Source of the DNA: an uncultured Opitutaceae bacterium
Lineage (GTDB): Bacteria; Verrucomicrobiota; Verrucomicrobiia; Opitutales; Opitutaceae
Assembly (NCBI GenBank): GCA_903929355.1
Contig: CAIYUN010000087.1
Coordinates: forward strand, 1-64,000
Direction of reading: 5' to 3'
DNA: 64,000 bases
In this document: one piece after another, positions 9,414-18,654 of the stretch
Layout: each line of letters begins with the position of its first letter
Position numbering within the stretch: the first letter of the stretch is position 1
Translations under genes and position numbers: made by a program
Notes under the pieces: model-generated
What the model saw: the letters and a program-made list of their open reading frames with translations, nothing else
Databases searched by the model: none
Told to the model about the DNA's origin: nothing

Positions 9414-10481
9414 ATGGCCAAATCCCTCCTTGTCACCGGTTCCTCCGGCCTCATCGGCTCCGAGGTCTGCGCGCACTTCACCCGTGAGCTCGGCTACACC
9501 GTCCATGGCGTGGACAACAACCAGCGGGCCGTTTTTTTCGGCGCGCCGGGTGACACGCGATGGAACCAGGCCCGGCTCGTCCGCGACCTGCCGGGGTTTC
9601 AGCACCATGAGCTCGACATCCGGGACCGGGCGGGGGTGCTCGCGCTGGTCAAAACCCTCAAACCTGCGGTCATCATCCACACCGCCGCGCAACCGTCGCA
9701 TGACCGGGCGGCGGCGATCCCGTTTGACGACTTTGACACCAACGCCACCGGGACACTGAACCTCCTCGAGGCGGCACGCCAGGCCGCGCCGGAGGCGCCG
9801 TTCGTGCACATGAGCACCAACAAGGTCTATGGCGACGCGCCCAACCGAATCGCCCTGCGGGAGGAGCCCACGCGCTGGGACTACGCCGATCCGGTGTTTG
9901 CGCAGGGCATCCCGGAGACCTTCACCATCGACCAGTCGAAACATTCGCTGTTTGGCGCCAGCAAGGTTGCGGCGGACGTGATGGTGCAGGAATACGGCCG
10001 TTACTTCGGGCTGCCGACCTGCGCGCTGCGCGGAGGGTGCCTCACCGGGCCGAACCACAGCGGGGTCGAACTGCACGGGTTTCTCAGCTACCTGGTAAAG
10101 TGCAACCTGGAGGGCCGCGAATACCGGGTGTTCGGCTACCAGGGCAAACAGGTGCGCGACAACATCCACTCCCTCGACGTGGCGCGCTTCATGGCGGCGT
10201 TTGTCGCCGCGCCGCGGGCGGGCGAGGTCTACAATCTGGGCGGCGGCAAGGCCAACGCCTGTTCCATCATCGAAGCCTTTCAACTCGCGGAAACGGCCTC
10301 CGGCCGCGCCCAGGTCCACACCTATGTGGACCAAAACCGGGCGGGCGACCATATCTGCTACTATTCCGACCTGCGCAAGATGCGCGCGCATTTTCCCGGA
10401 TGGGACATCACTGTTTCACTGGGCGAGATTGTCCGCCAAATTGTCGCGGCCTGGAAAACCCGGTTGCCGTCCGGATTGTAG
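9414..10481 (+). CDS. NAD-dependent sugar-nucleotide epimerase/dehydratase (CDP-paratose/tyvelose 2-epimerase-like, extended SDR)
   Basis: 355 aa. The N-terminal Rossmann motif [10 protein letters not shown] (residues about 8-17), [11 protein letters not shown] near residue 138 and the late motif [13 protein letters not shown] place it in the extended SDR family near CDP-tyvelose epimerases. The catalytic Tyr-x3-Lys position reads FGASK (Phe180, Lys184), so the expected catalytic Tyr is replaced by Phe. The family epimerises a nucleotide-linked sugar for surface glycan synthesis. The gene stands alone between two direct copies of a ~237-bp repeat, which could let it be duplicated, moved or lost as a unit. 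No glycosyltransferase is adjacent, so its pathway is unclear. Confidence 0.85.
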   Translation: MAKSLLVTGSSGLIGSEVCAHFTRELGYTVHGVDNNQRAVFFGAPGDTRWNQARLVRDLPGFQHHELDIRDRAGVLALVKTLKPAVIIHTAAQPSHDRAAAIPFDDFDTNATGTLNLLEAARQAAPEAPFVHMSTNKVYGDAPNRIALREEPTRWDYADPVFAQGIPETFTIDQSKHSLFGASKVAADVMVQEYGRYFGLPTCALRGGCLTGPNHSGVELHGFLSYLVKCNLEGREYRVFGYQGKQVRDNIHSLDVARFMAAFVAAPRAGEVYNLGGGKANACSIIEAFQLAETASGRAQVHTYVDQNRAGDHICYYSDLRKMRAHFPGWDITVSLGEIVRQIVAAWKTRLPSGL

Positions 10482-10607
10482 CCGGCGTCGGCTGGTCGCA
10501 CCGCAGTTTGGGCGTAGGCGGATGACCCCGGTCCGATCCGGCTGACCTGGCACCAGGGTCAGCGACCCCGGCTGCAATTGAACCTGTCCATATCCGGCCC
10601 ACCCGCC

Positions 10608-10844
10608 AGTGCCGATTCATGGATGACTCCAACCCAATGATTATGAATAACCCAATAACTCTTGGAAAACTTGGATGAGAACTTTTCTAACCGTCGGATT
10701 TCAACCACTGATGGTCACTGATGAACACTGATGCTGAGGATCGGATCAGTGTAAATTAGTGTGCATAAGTGGTTACAGGTTTTGGTTTGGTGGGTCAGAG
10801 GCGAAGGCCCCTCCTTGTGGTCGCCCCATCCCTTCCTTCGTGAA
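10608..10844 (+). repeat. Dispersed ~237-bp repeat, copy 2
   Basis: Same orientation and length as the copy at 9107-9342. The head is AGTGCCGATTCATGG, the hairpin core is 10703-10774 (AACCACT ... AGTGGTT) and the tail ends in TTCGTGAAT. It is more diverged after the core (GGTTTGGTGGGTCAGAGG). Together with copy 1 it brackets the epimerase gene. The rest of the 10482-10983 gap holds a short hairpin (GCTGACC ... GGGTCAGC at about 10539-10562) and, presumably, the gap promoter. Confidence 0.85.
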
Positions 10845-10905
10845 TCGGCCGTGCCCACCCGGGCGAACCCCGTGCCAAATTCCTTGCATTCCGGCACGCC
10901 GCTAG

Positions 10906-12030
<1,125 letters not shown>

Positions 12031-12181
12031 GCGCGCCGGGCCCGCAAAGGCTGAAAGACTGAAGGGCTAAAAGGCCAAACTAGCGCCAAGCCTCGGCTGT
12101 TCAGTCTCCGTGGCAGGGACCTGCTTGCAGGCGATTCCGTTTCAACCTTTCAACCCTTCAGCCTTTAAACTTCTCCGCCCC

Positions 12182-13423
12182 ATGCCCTACAAATCCATCC
12201 GCGACCTCAATCTGGCCGGCAAACGCGTGCTCATGCGCGTGGACTTCAACGTCCCGCAGGACAAGGTCACCGGGGCGATCACCAACACCCAGCGCATCAC
12301 CGCCGCGCTGCCCTCGATCCGGCACGCGCTCGCCCAGGGCGCATCGGTGGTGCTCATGTCGCACCTCGGCCGGCCTGACGGGAAGAAAATCGCCAAGTTC
12401 TCGCTGCAGCCGGTCGCCGACGAGCTCGCCAAGCTCCTCGGCCAGCCGGTTATTTTCCTCGACGACTGCGTCGGTCCCGTGGTCGAGGCCGCCTGCGCCC
12501 GGCTCGCCCCCGGGCAGGTCGTGTTGCTGGAGAACCTCCGTTTTCACCTGGAGGAGGAGGGTAAGGTGAAGCTGGAGGACGGCACGTCCCAGAAGGCCGA
12601 TCCCGCCGCCGTCGCGGCTTTCCGGGCCTCGCTGACCAAGCTCGGCGACGTGTTTGTGAACGACGCCTTTGGCACCGCGCACCGCGCCCACAGCTCCATG
12701 GTCGGCGTCGCACTCCCGCAAAAAGCCGCCGGTTTTCTGATGGAGGCCGAGCTCAAGGCGTTCGCCGCCGTGCTCGACCATCCCCAACGCCCGCTCCTCG
12801 CCATCCTCGGCGGCGCGAAAATCGCCGACAAGATCCCGCTCATCCGAAACCTCCTGGCCAAGGCTGACGCGATCATCATCGGCGGCGGCATGGCCTACAC
12901 CTTCAAAAAGGTGGTCGATGGCATGGCCATCGGCGACAGCCTCTTTGACGCCGAGGGCGCCAAGATTGTCCAGCAGTTGGTGGCCGACGCCAAGGCCCGC
13001 GGCGTGCGGCTGATTTTCCCGGTGGACTACGTCTGCGCCGACAAATTCGCCCCTGACGCTGCCACGCAGCCGGCCACGGACGCCACCGGCATTCCCACCG
13101 GCTGGCAGGGTCTCGACGCCGGCCCGCAGTCCGTCGCCCTTTACCGCGAGGCCATCCTGGCGGCCAGGACCATCATCTGGAACGGCCCCTCCGGCGTGTT
13201 CGAGTTCGAGAAATTCTCCGGCTCGACCAAGGCCATGGCCGCGGCGATCGCCGAGGCGACCGCCCTCGGGGCCACCACGGTCGTCGGCGGCGGCGACACC
13301 GCCACGGCCGCGAAAAAGTTCAAGGTCGCCGACAAGGTCACCCACTGTTCGACCGGCGGCGGTGCGAGCCTCGAGTTCCTCGAGGGCAAGGTCCTCCCCG
13401 GCGTCGCCTTTTTGGAAGTCTGA
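12182..13423 (+). CDS. pgk: Phosphoglycerate kinase
   Basis: 413 aa from ATG 12182 ([20 protein letters not shown]); the frame is open upstream but that part encodes repeat-derived sequence. Typical motifs: [15 protein letters not shown], the substrate-binding [30 protein letters not shown] and the nucleotide-loop [14 protein letters not shown]. It catalyses 1,3-bisphosphoglycerate + ADP to 3-phosphoglycerate + ATP in the cytosol and sits between gap and tpiA. The end [21 protein letters not shown] is the normal family C-terminus. Confidence 0.98.
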   Translation: MPYKSIRDLNLAGKRVLMRVDFNVPQDKVTGAITNTQRITAALPSIRHALAQGASVVLMSHLGRPDGKKIAKFSLQPVADELAKLLGQPVIFLDDCVGPVVEAACARLAPGQVVLLENLRFHLEEEGKVKLEDGTSQKADPAAVAAFRASLTKLGDVFVNDAFGTAHRAHSSMVGVALPQKAAGFLMEAELKAFAAVLDHPQRPLLAILGGAKIADKIPLIRNLLAKADAIIIGGGMAYTFKKVVDGMAIGDSLFDAEGAKIVQQLVADAKARGVRLIFPVDYVCADKFAPDAATQPATDATGIPTGWQGLDAGPQSVALYREAILAARTIIWNGPSGVFEFEKFSGSTKAMAAAIAEATALGATTVVGGGDTATAAKKFKVADKVTHCSTGGGASLEFLEGKVLPGVAFLEV

Positions 13424-13512
13424 GCCAGATTCAACGCCAGGACGCCTCAGTTTGAAACCAAACTTCTTTTCCGAACTTTGCATCTTTGCGCCTTTGCGCT
13501 AAAACCATCTCC

Positions 13513-14280
13513 ATGACCCACCGCAAAAAACTCATCGCCGGCAACTGGAAGATGAACAAGACCCCCGCCGATGCCGTCGCGCTCGCGCGCGAGATCGTCG
13601 CCGCCGCCGGCCAGCGCACCGACGTGGACATCGTCATCTGCCCGCCCTTCACGGCGACCGAGAGCGTCGGCAAGGTGCTCGACGGCTCCACCGTCAAACT
13701 GGGGGCGCAGAACCTGCATCCGGAAAAAAGCGGCGCGTTCACCGGCGAGATTTCGCCCGACATGCTCCGCGCCCTCTTTGTCAGCCATGTCATCCTCGGC
13801 CACAGCGAACGGCGCGCCCTCTTTGGCGAGACGGACGCTTTCATCAACCTGAAGGTGCTGTCCGCGCTCAAGAACCAGCTCCGCCCGATTTTCTGCGTCG
13901 GCGAGACTCTGGCCGAGCGCGAGGCCGGCGCCACGCTCAAGGTCGTGCAGACGCAGGTCGAGGCGGGCCTGGAAGGGGTGGGGCGGGAGGCGGCGGCCGA
14001 CCTCATCATCGCCTACGAGCCGGTATGGGCCATTGGCACCGGCAAGGTGGCCACGACCGCGCAGGCGCAGGAGGTCCACGCGTTCATCCGCATGCTGCTG
14101 GCGAAGCTCTTCACCGAGCCGGTGGCCCAGAAGATCCGCATCCTTTACGGCGGATCGATGAAGCCCGCCAACGCCCCCGAGTTGCTCGCGCAAACCGACA
14201 TCGACGGCGGCCTCATTGGCGGCGCCTCGTTGGAGGCACGGAGCTTTGGGGAGCTGATCACCGCCGCCGCGGCGAAGTGA
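13513..14280 (+). CDS. tpiA: Triose-phosphate isomerase
   Basis: 255 aa from ATG 13513 (MTHRKKLIAGNWKMNKTPAD); the nine upstream codons come from a repeat (CTTTGCGCCTTTGCGC) and are unlikely to be translated. Catalytic residues: Lys in GNWKMN, His in ILGHSERR and Glu in AYEPVWAIGTGK; the phosphate loop LYGGSMKPAN is intact. It interconverts dihydroxyacetone phosphate and glyceraldehyde 3-phosphate and completes the gap-pgk-tpiA set. The downstream DHAP link also serves the rhamnose aldolase encoded at 33221-35413. Confidence 0.98.
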   Translation: MTHRKKLIAGNWKMNKTPADAVALAREIVAAAGQRTDVDIVICPPFTATESVGKVLDGSTVKLGAQNLHPEKSGAFTGEISPDMLRALFVSHVILGHSERRALFGETDAFINLKVLSALKNQLRPIFCVGETLAEREAGATLKVVQTQVEAGLEGVGREAAADLIIAYEPVWAIGTGKVATTAQAQEVHAFIRMLLAKLFTEPVAQKIRILYGGSMKPANAPELLAQTDIDGGLIGGASLEARSFGELITAAAAK

Positions 14281-14537
14281 TCCCAACCTCGCCCGGGATC
14301 AGGCTACTCGGCAGTTGGACACACAGCCACAGAGATAAACGCCGAGTTCACAGAGGAGGCAATGGACCAGCCGCAGATTCTACTGTCACCGCTGGGTGAG
14401 AGGGTCATCCCTGTGGTTCGATAGCGCGAGTGGTATGCTCCGTGACCTCTGGGGCCACCTCATTACCACTGAATCAGCGCACCGGGCTGGTTCGAAAGGA
14501 AATCACCATCCGTGCGACCAGTTAGAACCAATCCATC

Positions 14538-14606
14538 AACGCAAAGGCACGAAGGCGCAGAGGGAATATTGGGCATTGCGCCTCAGCGTCTCAGCGCCTT
14601 TGCGTT
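14538..14606. repeat. Hairpin repeat, GCGCCTTTGCGT family, reverse-oriented copy
   Basis: The arms AACGCAAAGGCACGAAGGCG and GCGCCTTTGCGTT enclose GGGAATATTGGGCATT, the reverse complement of the loop at 5666-5735. It lies in the 340-bp gene-free gap 14281-14620 between convergent tpiA and recN. The same gap also holds a CACAGAG-type word (about 14316-14362, ACACACAGCCACAGAGAT). I see no gene there. Confidence 0.7.
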
Positions 14607-14620
14607 AAATTTATTCAGGC

Positions 14621-16285
14621 TTACCGCCCGCCCAGCAGTTCATCCGCATGGGCCAGGGCGCTCTTCGCGTTGCGGTCGCCCAGCATCCGGGCCAGCTCGG
14701 CCACCCGGGCTGGCCGCTTGGTATGCAGCGGGGTGATGCTCACCACGGTCCGGCCCTTGGCCTCGTCCTTGGTCACCACGTAATGGGTGTCGCCCTGGGC
14801 GGCCACCTGCGGGAGGTGGGTCACGCAGAAGACCTGGCGGTCCTGCGCGATGGCGGCCATCTTCTCACCCACCACCCGGCCGATCTCGCCGCCGACATTT
14901 GCGTCCACTTCGTCAAAAACGAGCACCGGCACCTCGTCGAGGTCGGCCAGCACGGTTTTGAGCGCCAGCATCACCCGGGCGAGCTCGCCGCTCGACGCCA
15001 CCCGGTTGAGAGGCAGCAAGGGCTCTCCCACGTTGGGTGAAAACAGAAACTCTGCCCCGCAGTCACCCGTGGGACCGGGCTCAGTCAGCGGGACGATGCG
15101 CACTGCAAAATCGGCCTTGCGGAATCCGAGCTGGGCGATGCCTGTCGCTGCGGCCTTGGCCAGCTCCCTGGCCGCCTTTTCCCGTAGGAGACGGAGGGCG
15201 TGGCCGGCGGTTTTCACCGCCCGGGCAGTCGCGGCGATCTGGCCTTCAAGCCGGACGAGAGCACCGGCGAGATCCCCTTGCGCCTCCAGCCGCCCGCGGA
15301 GTGCCTCGCGCGCTGCCTGCACCGCCGCGAGGTCGCCGCCGTGCTGGCGTTTCACCTCCAGCCACGTGTTGAGCCGGGCCTCCAGCTCCGCCGCCTGCTC
15401 GGGGTCATAAACCAGCGACTGCGCCAGCGCGGCGAACTCTGCGCCGAGATCGTTGAGTTCGATCGCGGTCGAGCCCAGCCGGTCGGCCAGCGTCTGGCTG
15501 GCGGGGTCGAGGGCGGCGAGCTGGCGGGCCTCGCGCACCAGTCCGGCCAGCCGGGTCTGCAAGCCGTCATCGCCGGTCAACCCATTGGCCAGCCTCTCGG
15601 CCAGCGTCATCAGCTCCTGGGCGCGGCTGGCGCGCTGGCTGTCGCGTTCCAGCGCCTCGACGGCTTCGGCGGTCAGCTCCAGGGCGTCGAGCCGCCCGAG
15701 CTGGTTTTGGAGAAACGCGAGCTGGTCGGGGGCCAGTTTGGTTTCGTGGGCGAGCTGGTCGCGCGCGTCGAGCAGCCCGCGCCACGCGCGATACTTCTCC
15801 TGGTAGGCGACCAGCGCGTGGCCGGAGCGGCCAAAGAGATCCAGCAGTTCGAGCTGGCAGGCTTCCTTGAGGAGGCGGCGGGGCTCGCCCGGGCCGTGGA
15901 AATCGATCCAATGCTCGCCGAGCCGGGCAAGCGCGGCCAGTGTGGCCAGGCTGCCGTTCACGGTGATTTTAGGCGGCTTGTCGCGGGGGAGGCTGCGCTT
16001 GAGCAGGAGCACACCCTCTTCGCAGGGGGGCAGCTCAAGCTCGGCGAGGAGGCCGTTGATTTTTATGTCGTCACTGAAAAACAGGGCCGCCTCGACCTCG
16101 CAGGCGGGCGCGCCCTGGCGGATGACCGTCTTGTCCGCCCGGGCGCCGGAGAGGAGCGACAGGGCACCGAGGAGGATGCTCTTGCCCGCGCCGGTCTCGC
16201 CGGTGACGGTGGTAAACCCGGCCTCGAAGTCGAGGGCGACCTCCTCGAGGAGGGCGAGGTTTTTGATCCGAAGCGATTGGAGCAT
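14621..16285 (-). CDS. recN: DNA repair protein RecN
   Basis: 554 aa SMC-like ATPase involved in double-strand break repair by recombination. The N-terminal head reads MLQSLRIKNLALLEEVALDF and TTVTGETGAGKSILLGALSLL (Walker A near residues 30-37). An Ala/Leu/Gln/Arg-rich coiled coil occupies roughly residues 150-380. The C-terminal head supplies RVASSGELARVMLALK, VPVLVFDEVDANVGG (Walker B) and CVTHLPQVAAQGD. The length is usual for the family. It is transcribed away from the tRNA-Leu island; the 306-bp upstream gap carries a 74-bp hairpin repeat. Confidence 0.96.
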   Translation of the reverse strand: MLQSLRIKNLALLEEVALDFEAGFTTVTGETGAGKSILLGALSLLSGARADKTVIRQGAPACEVEAALFFSDDIKINGLLAELELPPCEEGVLLLKRSLPRDKPPKITVNGSLATLAALARLGEHWIDFHGPGEPRRLLKEACQLELLDLFGRSGHALVAYQEKYRAWRGLLDARDQLAHETKLAPDQLAFLQNQLGRLDALELTAEAVEALERDSQRASRAQELMTLAERLANGLTGDDGLQTRLAGLVREARQLAALDPASQTLADRLGSTAIELNDLGAEFAALAQSLVYDPEQAAELEARLNTWLEVKRQHGGDLAAVQAAREALRGRLEAQGDLAGALVRLEGQIAATARAVKTAGHALRLLREKAARELAKAAATGIAQLGFRKADFAVRIVPLTEPGPTGDCGAEFLFSPNVGEPLLPLNRVASSGELARVMLALKTVLADLDEVPVLVFDEVDANVGGEIGRVVGEKMAAIAQDRQVFCVTHLPQVAAQGDTHYVVTKDEAKGRTVVSITPLHTKRPARVAELARMLGDRNAKSALAHADELLGGR

Positions 16286-16446
16286 GGCGTGCGGCCAAGT
16301 CAGCGGCCCGGCGGGCGGGGATCAATCCTCTTTCGTCGGGCAATCGAAAACCACAAGAGCCAAGGCCGGGCCGGGTTTTACAGGAGGCACCGAGGAAACG
16401 GAGGGAGGGGATGAAACAAGCGTGAAGAACTGAAACCGGAGGAGTT

Positions 16447-16520
16447 AACCACTGATGGACATTGATGGGCACTGATGCCGGAGGGATAGGATCAGTGCAA
16501 ATAAGTGAAGATCAGTGGTT
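16447..16520. repeat. ACACTGAT hairpin repeat, core only
   Basis: It reads AACCACTGATGGACATTGAT through to GATCAGTGGTT, matching the core of the ~237-bp repeats at 9107 and 27127 but without their head and tail. It ends 71 bp before tRNA-Leu. The remainder of 16286-16591 shows no coding frame that I trust. Confidence 0.7.
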
Positions 16521-16591
16521 CAAGCGCCGGCAATTCTGCGGCTTTTTCGTGGACAAGAAGGCAGCCCTTCCTAGATTGAGTCCTTCGCGTC

Positions 16592-16679
16592 GCCCGGATG
16601 GCGGAATTGGCAGACGCACGGGACTCAAAATCCCGCGACCTCAAAAGTCGTGCCGGTTCGACCCCGGCTCCGGGCACCA
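16592..16679 (+). tRNA. tRNA-Leu (anticodon CAA), CCA encoded
   Basis: 88 nt. The acceptor stem GCCCGGA pairs with TCCGGGC (16669-16675), followed by A and an encoded CCA. The anticodon arm is CGGGA-CTCAAAA-TCCCG, giving anticodon CAA for UUG codons. The long variable arm CGACCTCAAAAGTCG is typical of class II leucine tRNAs, and the T arm GCCGG-TTCGACC-CCGGC is intact. Its 3' 60 nt (16621-16680, including the base after CCA) recur perfectly at 17972-18031 and 18655-18714, making this the intact parental copy and the insertion point of the two downstream cassettes. Confidence 0.97.
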
Positions 16680-16853
16680 TTACTGGCGGTGGAACAGATA
16701 GTTACGAAAGTAGTAGAAACACAATTACGCTTGTGTTACAGAAAAAAACGTAACCAATGTTTAGATACACGTTTCGGTGGTGCTATCGGCTATGGTCCAG
16801 CGGCTTAGGACTTCAGGATTGCTTTTTGTTTACAAATTTTTGCATCAAAGACA

Positions 16854-16870
16854 CGGGACTTTGAGTCCCG
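16854..16870 (+). other. Anticodon-arm-like hairpin 1 (loop UUG)
   Basis: CGGGACT-TTG-AGTCCCG forms a perfect 7-bp stem, or a 5-bp CGGGA/TCCCG stem with the 7-nt loop CTTTGAG. The 5-bp stem is identical to the tRNA-Leu anticodon stem, and U33 and A37 equivalents are present. It closes the conserved left end of cassette 1. Confidence 0.6.
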
Positions 16871-16921
16871 CCAGGAAATATTCACAGTTAAGAGCTTAGG
16901 AGTGTTTCAAATGGAAGACCA

Positions 16922-16938
16922 CGGGATTCATAATCCCG
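16922..16938 (+). other. Anticodon-arm-like hairpin 2 (loop CAU)
   Basis: CGGGATT-CAT-AATCCCG has a perfect 7-bp stem with the same CGGGA/TCCCG base. Read as an anticodon arm it would carry CAU. It starts 68 bp after hairpin 1 begins, in the variable part of cassette 1 ahead of the first cargo gene. Confidence 0.6.
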
Positions 16939-17032
16939 CCGGGAGCCAACTTCTCGCGATCAGTACTAGCCTCCGAAATCCCCATTCCACCTTGCCATTG
17001 TTCGGAGCCCGCCCCAATCTGGAGGGGAAAAG

Positions 17033-17470
17033 ATGACAACCGCAGACTATGCCTCAGGCATAAACGGGTTCCGGCTCCTCAAGAGCGGGGGGGGCGGATA
17101 TGGATACCAACCGACGGCTGAGTTTACTTTGAAATCGGCTTCGCGATTGCTCGCGAATCTTCCCGAATGGTGCGAGCTGGATTTCTTCGACCCCGAGAAA
17201 CCAAAAGAGGAAGCCTACGTGTTCGTGCGTCGCTTCGGCGATACTTACCAAACCATGCGCGTTACGAGGGTGTCTTCAAAGTGGGGTGAAGAACCCTTCG
17301 ATCGAATTCTTGAGCTTTTCATGGCGAGCCCGCTCGTGAAGAAACCGTTCGACGATTTCCCTTCGTTTCAGGTTCGTTTCATTCATATGGACGAGCGAAA
17401 AGCGCGCCACGGAGATTCGTTCGCCCCAAATCGTCCTGCCACTAAGCCGTGGTGGAGATTCTGGCGATAA
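17033..17470 (+). CDS. Cassette 1 cargo protein A, unknown function
   Basis: 145 aa, start ATG 17033 preceded by GGAGGGGAAAAG, a good ribosome-binding site. The protein is charged and aromatic, without signal peptide or membrane segment; recognisable stretches are LPEWCELDFFDPEKPKEEAY, YVFVRRFGDTYQTMRVTRV and a Trp/Arg C-terminus KPWWRFWR. No family is recognised. Base use is less GC-rich than in chromosomal neighbours, consistent with acquired DNA. It is followed after 11 bp by cargo gene B, so the two are probably co-transcribed. Confidence 0.65.
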   Translation: MTTADYASGINGFRLLKSGGGGYGYQPTAEFTLKSASRLLANLPEWCELDFFDPEKPKEEAYVFVRRFGDTYQTMRVTRVSSKWGEEPFDRILELFMASPLVKKPFDDFPSFQVRFIHMDERKARHGDSFAPNRPATKPWWRFWR

Positions 17471-17481
17471 AGGCGTTCCCC

Positions 17482-17820
17482 ATGAATGATCAATTGAGAA
17501 AATCAGTGACCCAGGTTCTCAGGCTTCTTGTTGCCGGCCAGTTTGACGAGTTGGAAGTCCTCACGAATGGGGTCCGGCTTTCCAGTGAGGAAATCGGCAA
17601 GGCAGTCTCCGGTTACGGCAAGATGCTCGTCCTCCCGCCGGAGGACGGCTTCCGGCTGATGGAGATTATCGAAATCAAGAATGCCCAACCCAAGCGGTGG
17701 TCCATCACCATGCCGCTCTGGACCCAGGAGGAGGGACGCTCTGACTTGACGATGGAGATGACGGTCATCGAACGGCAGGAAGGCATCGCCGTTGAACTGG
17801 ACGACATCCACGTGCTTTGA
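17482..17820 (+). CDS. Cassette 1 cargo protein B (WT-x-EEGRSDL small-protein family)
   Basis: 112 aa from ATG 17482 (MNDQLRKSVTQVLRLLVAGQ), with AAAGG upstream; a GTG at 17449 would overlap gene A. The protein shows LRLLVAGQFDELE, AVSGYGKMLVLPPEDGF, then the distinctive MPLWTQEEGRSDLTMEMTV and an acidic end AVELDDIHVL. This pattern recurs in a widespread family of small uncharacterised bacterial proteins (a DUF; I recall DUF7668 but cannot verify). Cytosolic by composition. Members are often found in accessory regions, so an immunity or antitoxin-like role is possible but is inference. Confidence 0.65.
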   Translation: MNDQLRKSVTQVLRLLVAGQFDELEVLTNGVRLSSEEIGKAVSGYGKMLVLPPEDGFRLMEIIEIKNAQPKRWSITMPLWTQEEGRSDLTMEMTVIERQEGIAVELDDIHVL

Positions 17821-17971
17821 CGTTGCATGGCGAACCTTTCGGAAATGCAGCGACTGTTAAACAAGATTCCAACAGGGTAGCCTGCCAGTTCCCTGCTTCC
17901 ACGAGCCAGAAAATGTGCCAAAAAGATCAAAAACGCTGACGCAAGCCAATGACCACCAATGCCCCGTGAGC

Positions 17972-18031
17972 GGACTCAAAATCCCGCGACCTCAAAAGTC
18001 GTGCCGGTTCGACCCCGGCTCCGGGCACCAT
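17972..18031 (+). repeat. tRNA-Leu 3'-half direct repeat, copy 2 (attachment-site-like)
   Basis: A perfect 60-bp repeat of 16621-16680, from GGACTCAAAATCCCG through CACCAT. It lacks the tRNA acceptor 5' strand and D arm (the preceding bases are CCCGTGAGC, not GCAGACGCACG), so it is not a tRNA gene. It marks the junction between cassettes 1 and 2. Confidence 0.9.
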
Positions 18032-18201
18032 TACTGGCGGTGGAAAAGACAGTTACGAAAGTAGTCGAAACAGCATTACGCTTGTGTTATAGAGAAACAC
18101 GTAACCAAGATTTAGATACACGTTGCGGTGGTGCTATCGGCTATGAGCCAGCGGCTTATGACTTCGGCATTGCTTTTTGTTTACAAATTTTTGCATCAAA
18201 G

Positions 18202-18224
18202 ACACGGGACTTTTAGTCCCGTGT
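18202..18224 (+). other. Anticodon-arm-like hairpin 3 (loop UUU)
   Basis: A perfect 10-bp stem, ACACGGGACT with AGTCCCGTGT, around TTT. The inner part is equivalent to hairpin 1 at the matching cassette position but with loop CTTTTAG. The stem is extended by three pairs compared with cassette 1, so pairing is maintained despite sequence change nearby. Confidence 0.65.
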
Positions 18225-18268
18225 CGGACTATTCTCTCAGAAGAGGTTATGAAGGCGAACCCAACGCA

Positions 18269-18285
18269 CGGGATCTGAAGTCCCG
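18269..18285 (+). other. Anticodon-arm-like hairpin 4 (loop UGA)
   Basis: CGGGATC-TGA-AGTCCCG keeps the CGGGA/TCCCG 5-bp stem with a 7-nt loop TCTGAAG; the inner two pairs are a wobble and a mismatch. It starts 64 bp after hairpin 3, close to the 68-bp spacing in cassette 1. Confidence 0.5.
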
Positions 18286-18654
18286 CGCCCTGCCTTCACC
18301 CATTTGTACGCTGGCACTTTGGGCCATTTCGCCCTTGCCATCCTTTGAGGCCCGGCCGGAATTTCCCCATCGATTTGGTCCAGCCCCTTTGACCGGAGCG
18401 GTGCAGGTCGACCCAACCATTTTTCAACCTACGATGTCCCAATCAAAGCCAAGAGGCATTCTTCCGGACGCGGTGGGACCCGACGCGGTCTTCTTGATCA
18501 AGGCATGTGGATCATTGCGATTGACCTATGAAACGACTGTTGAAAAAGTTTCCAACCCGGTAGCCTAACAGTTAACCGCTGCCACGAGCCAGAAAATGTG
18601 CCAAAAAGATCAAAAACGCTTACGCAAGCCAATGGTCATCAATATCCCGTGAGC

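Larger units (their letters stand above)
16681..18031 (+). mobile_element. tRNA-Leu-anchored cassette 1 (1351 bp)
   Basis: It starts immediately after the tRNA-Leu repeat and ends with a new perfect 60-bp copy of the tRNA 3' half. Its first 190 bp align without gaps to cassette 2 (17 mismatches by my count), and so do the 121 bp before its terminal repeat (17851-17971 against 18534-18654, 17 mismatches). The interior is different: it holds two co-directional small genes (17033 and 17482) absent from cassette 2. The conserved left end contains a 54-bp GTTACG...CGTAAC inverted motif and an anticodon-arm-like hairpin. No integrase or transposase gene is present, so any mobility would depend on a recombinase acting in trans. 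Confidence 0.7.

Noticed and set aside
10539-10562. Rho-independent terminator after the epimerase
   Set aside because: A GCTGACC/GGGTCAGC hairpin is present but no T-run follows.
16681-16940. Group I intron, tmRNA or intact tRNA-Glu downstream of tRNA-Leu
   Set aside because: A D-arm-like stretch at 16792 is followed by no matching anticodon or T arm; no intron core or tmRNA tag frame is visible.
18128-18568. 146-codon open frame covering cassette 2
   Set aside because: It starts inside the conserved non-coding left end, runs through both hairpins and into the right end; the equivalent frame is not kept in cassette 1.
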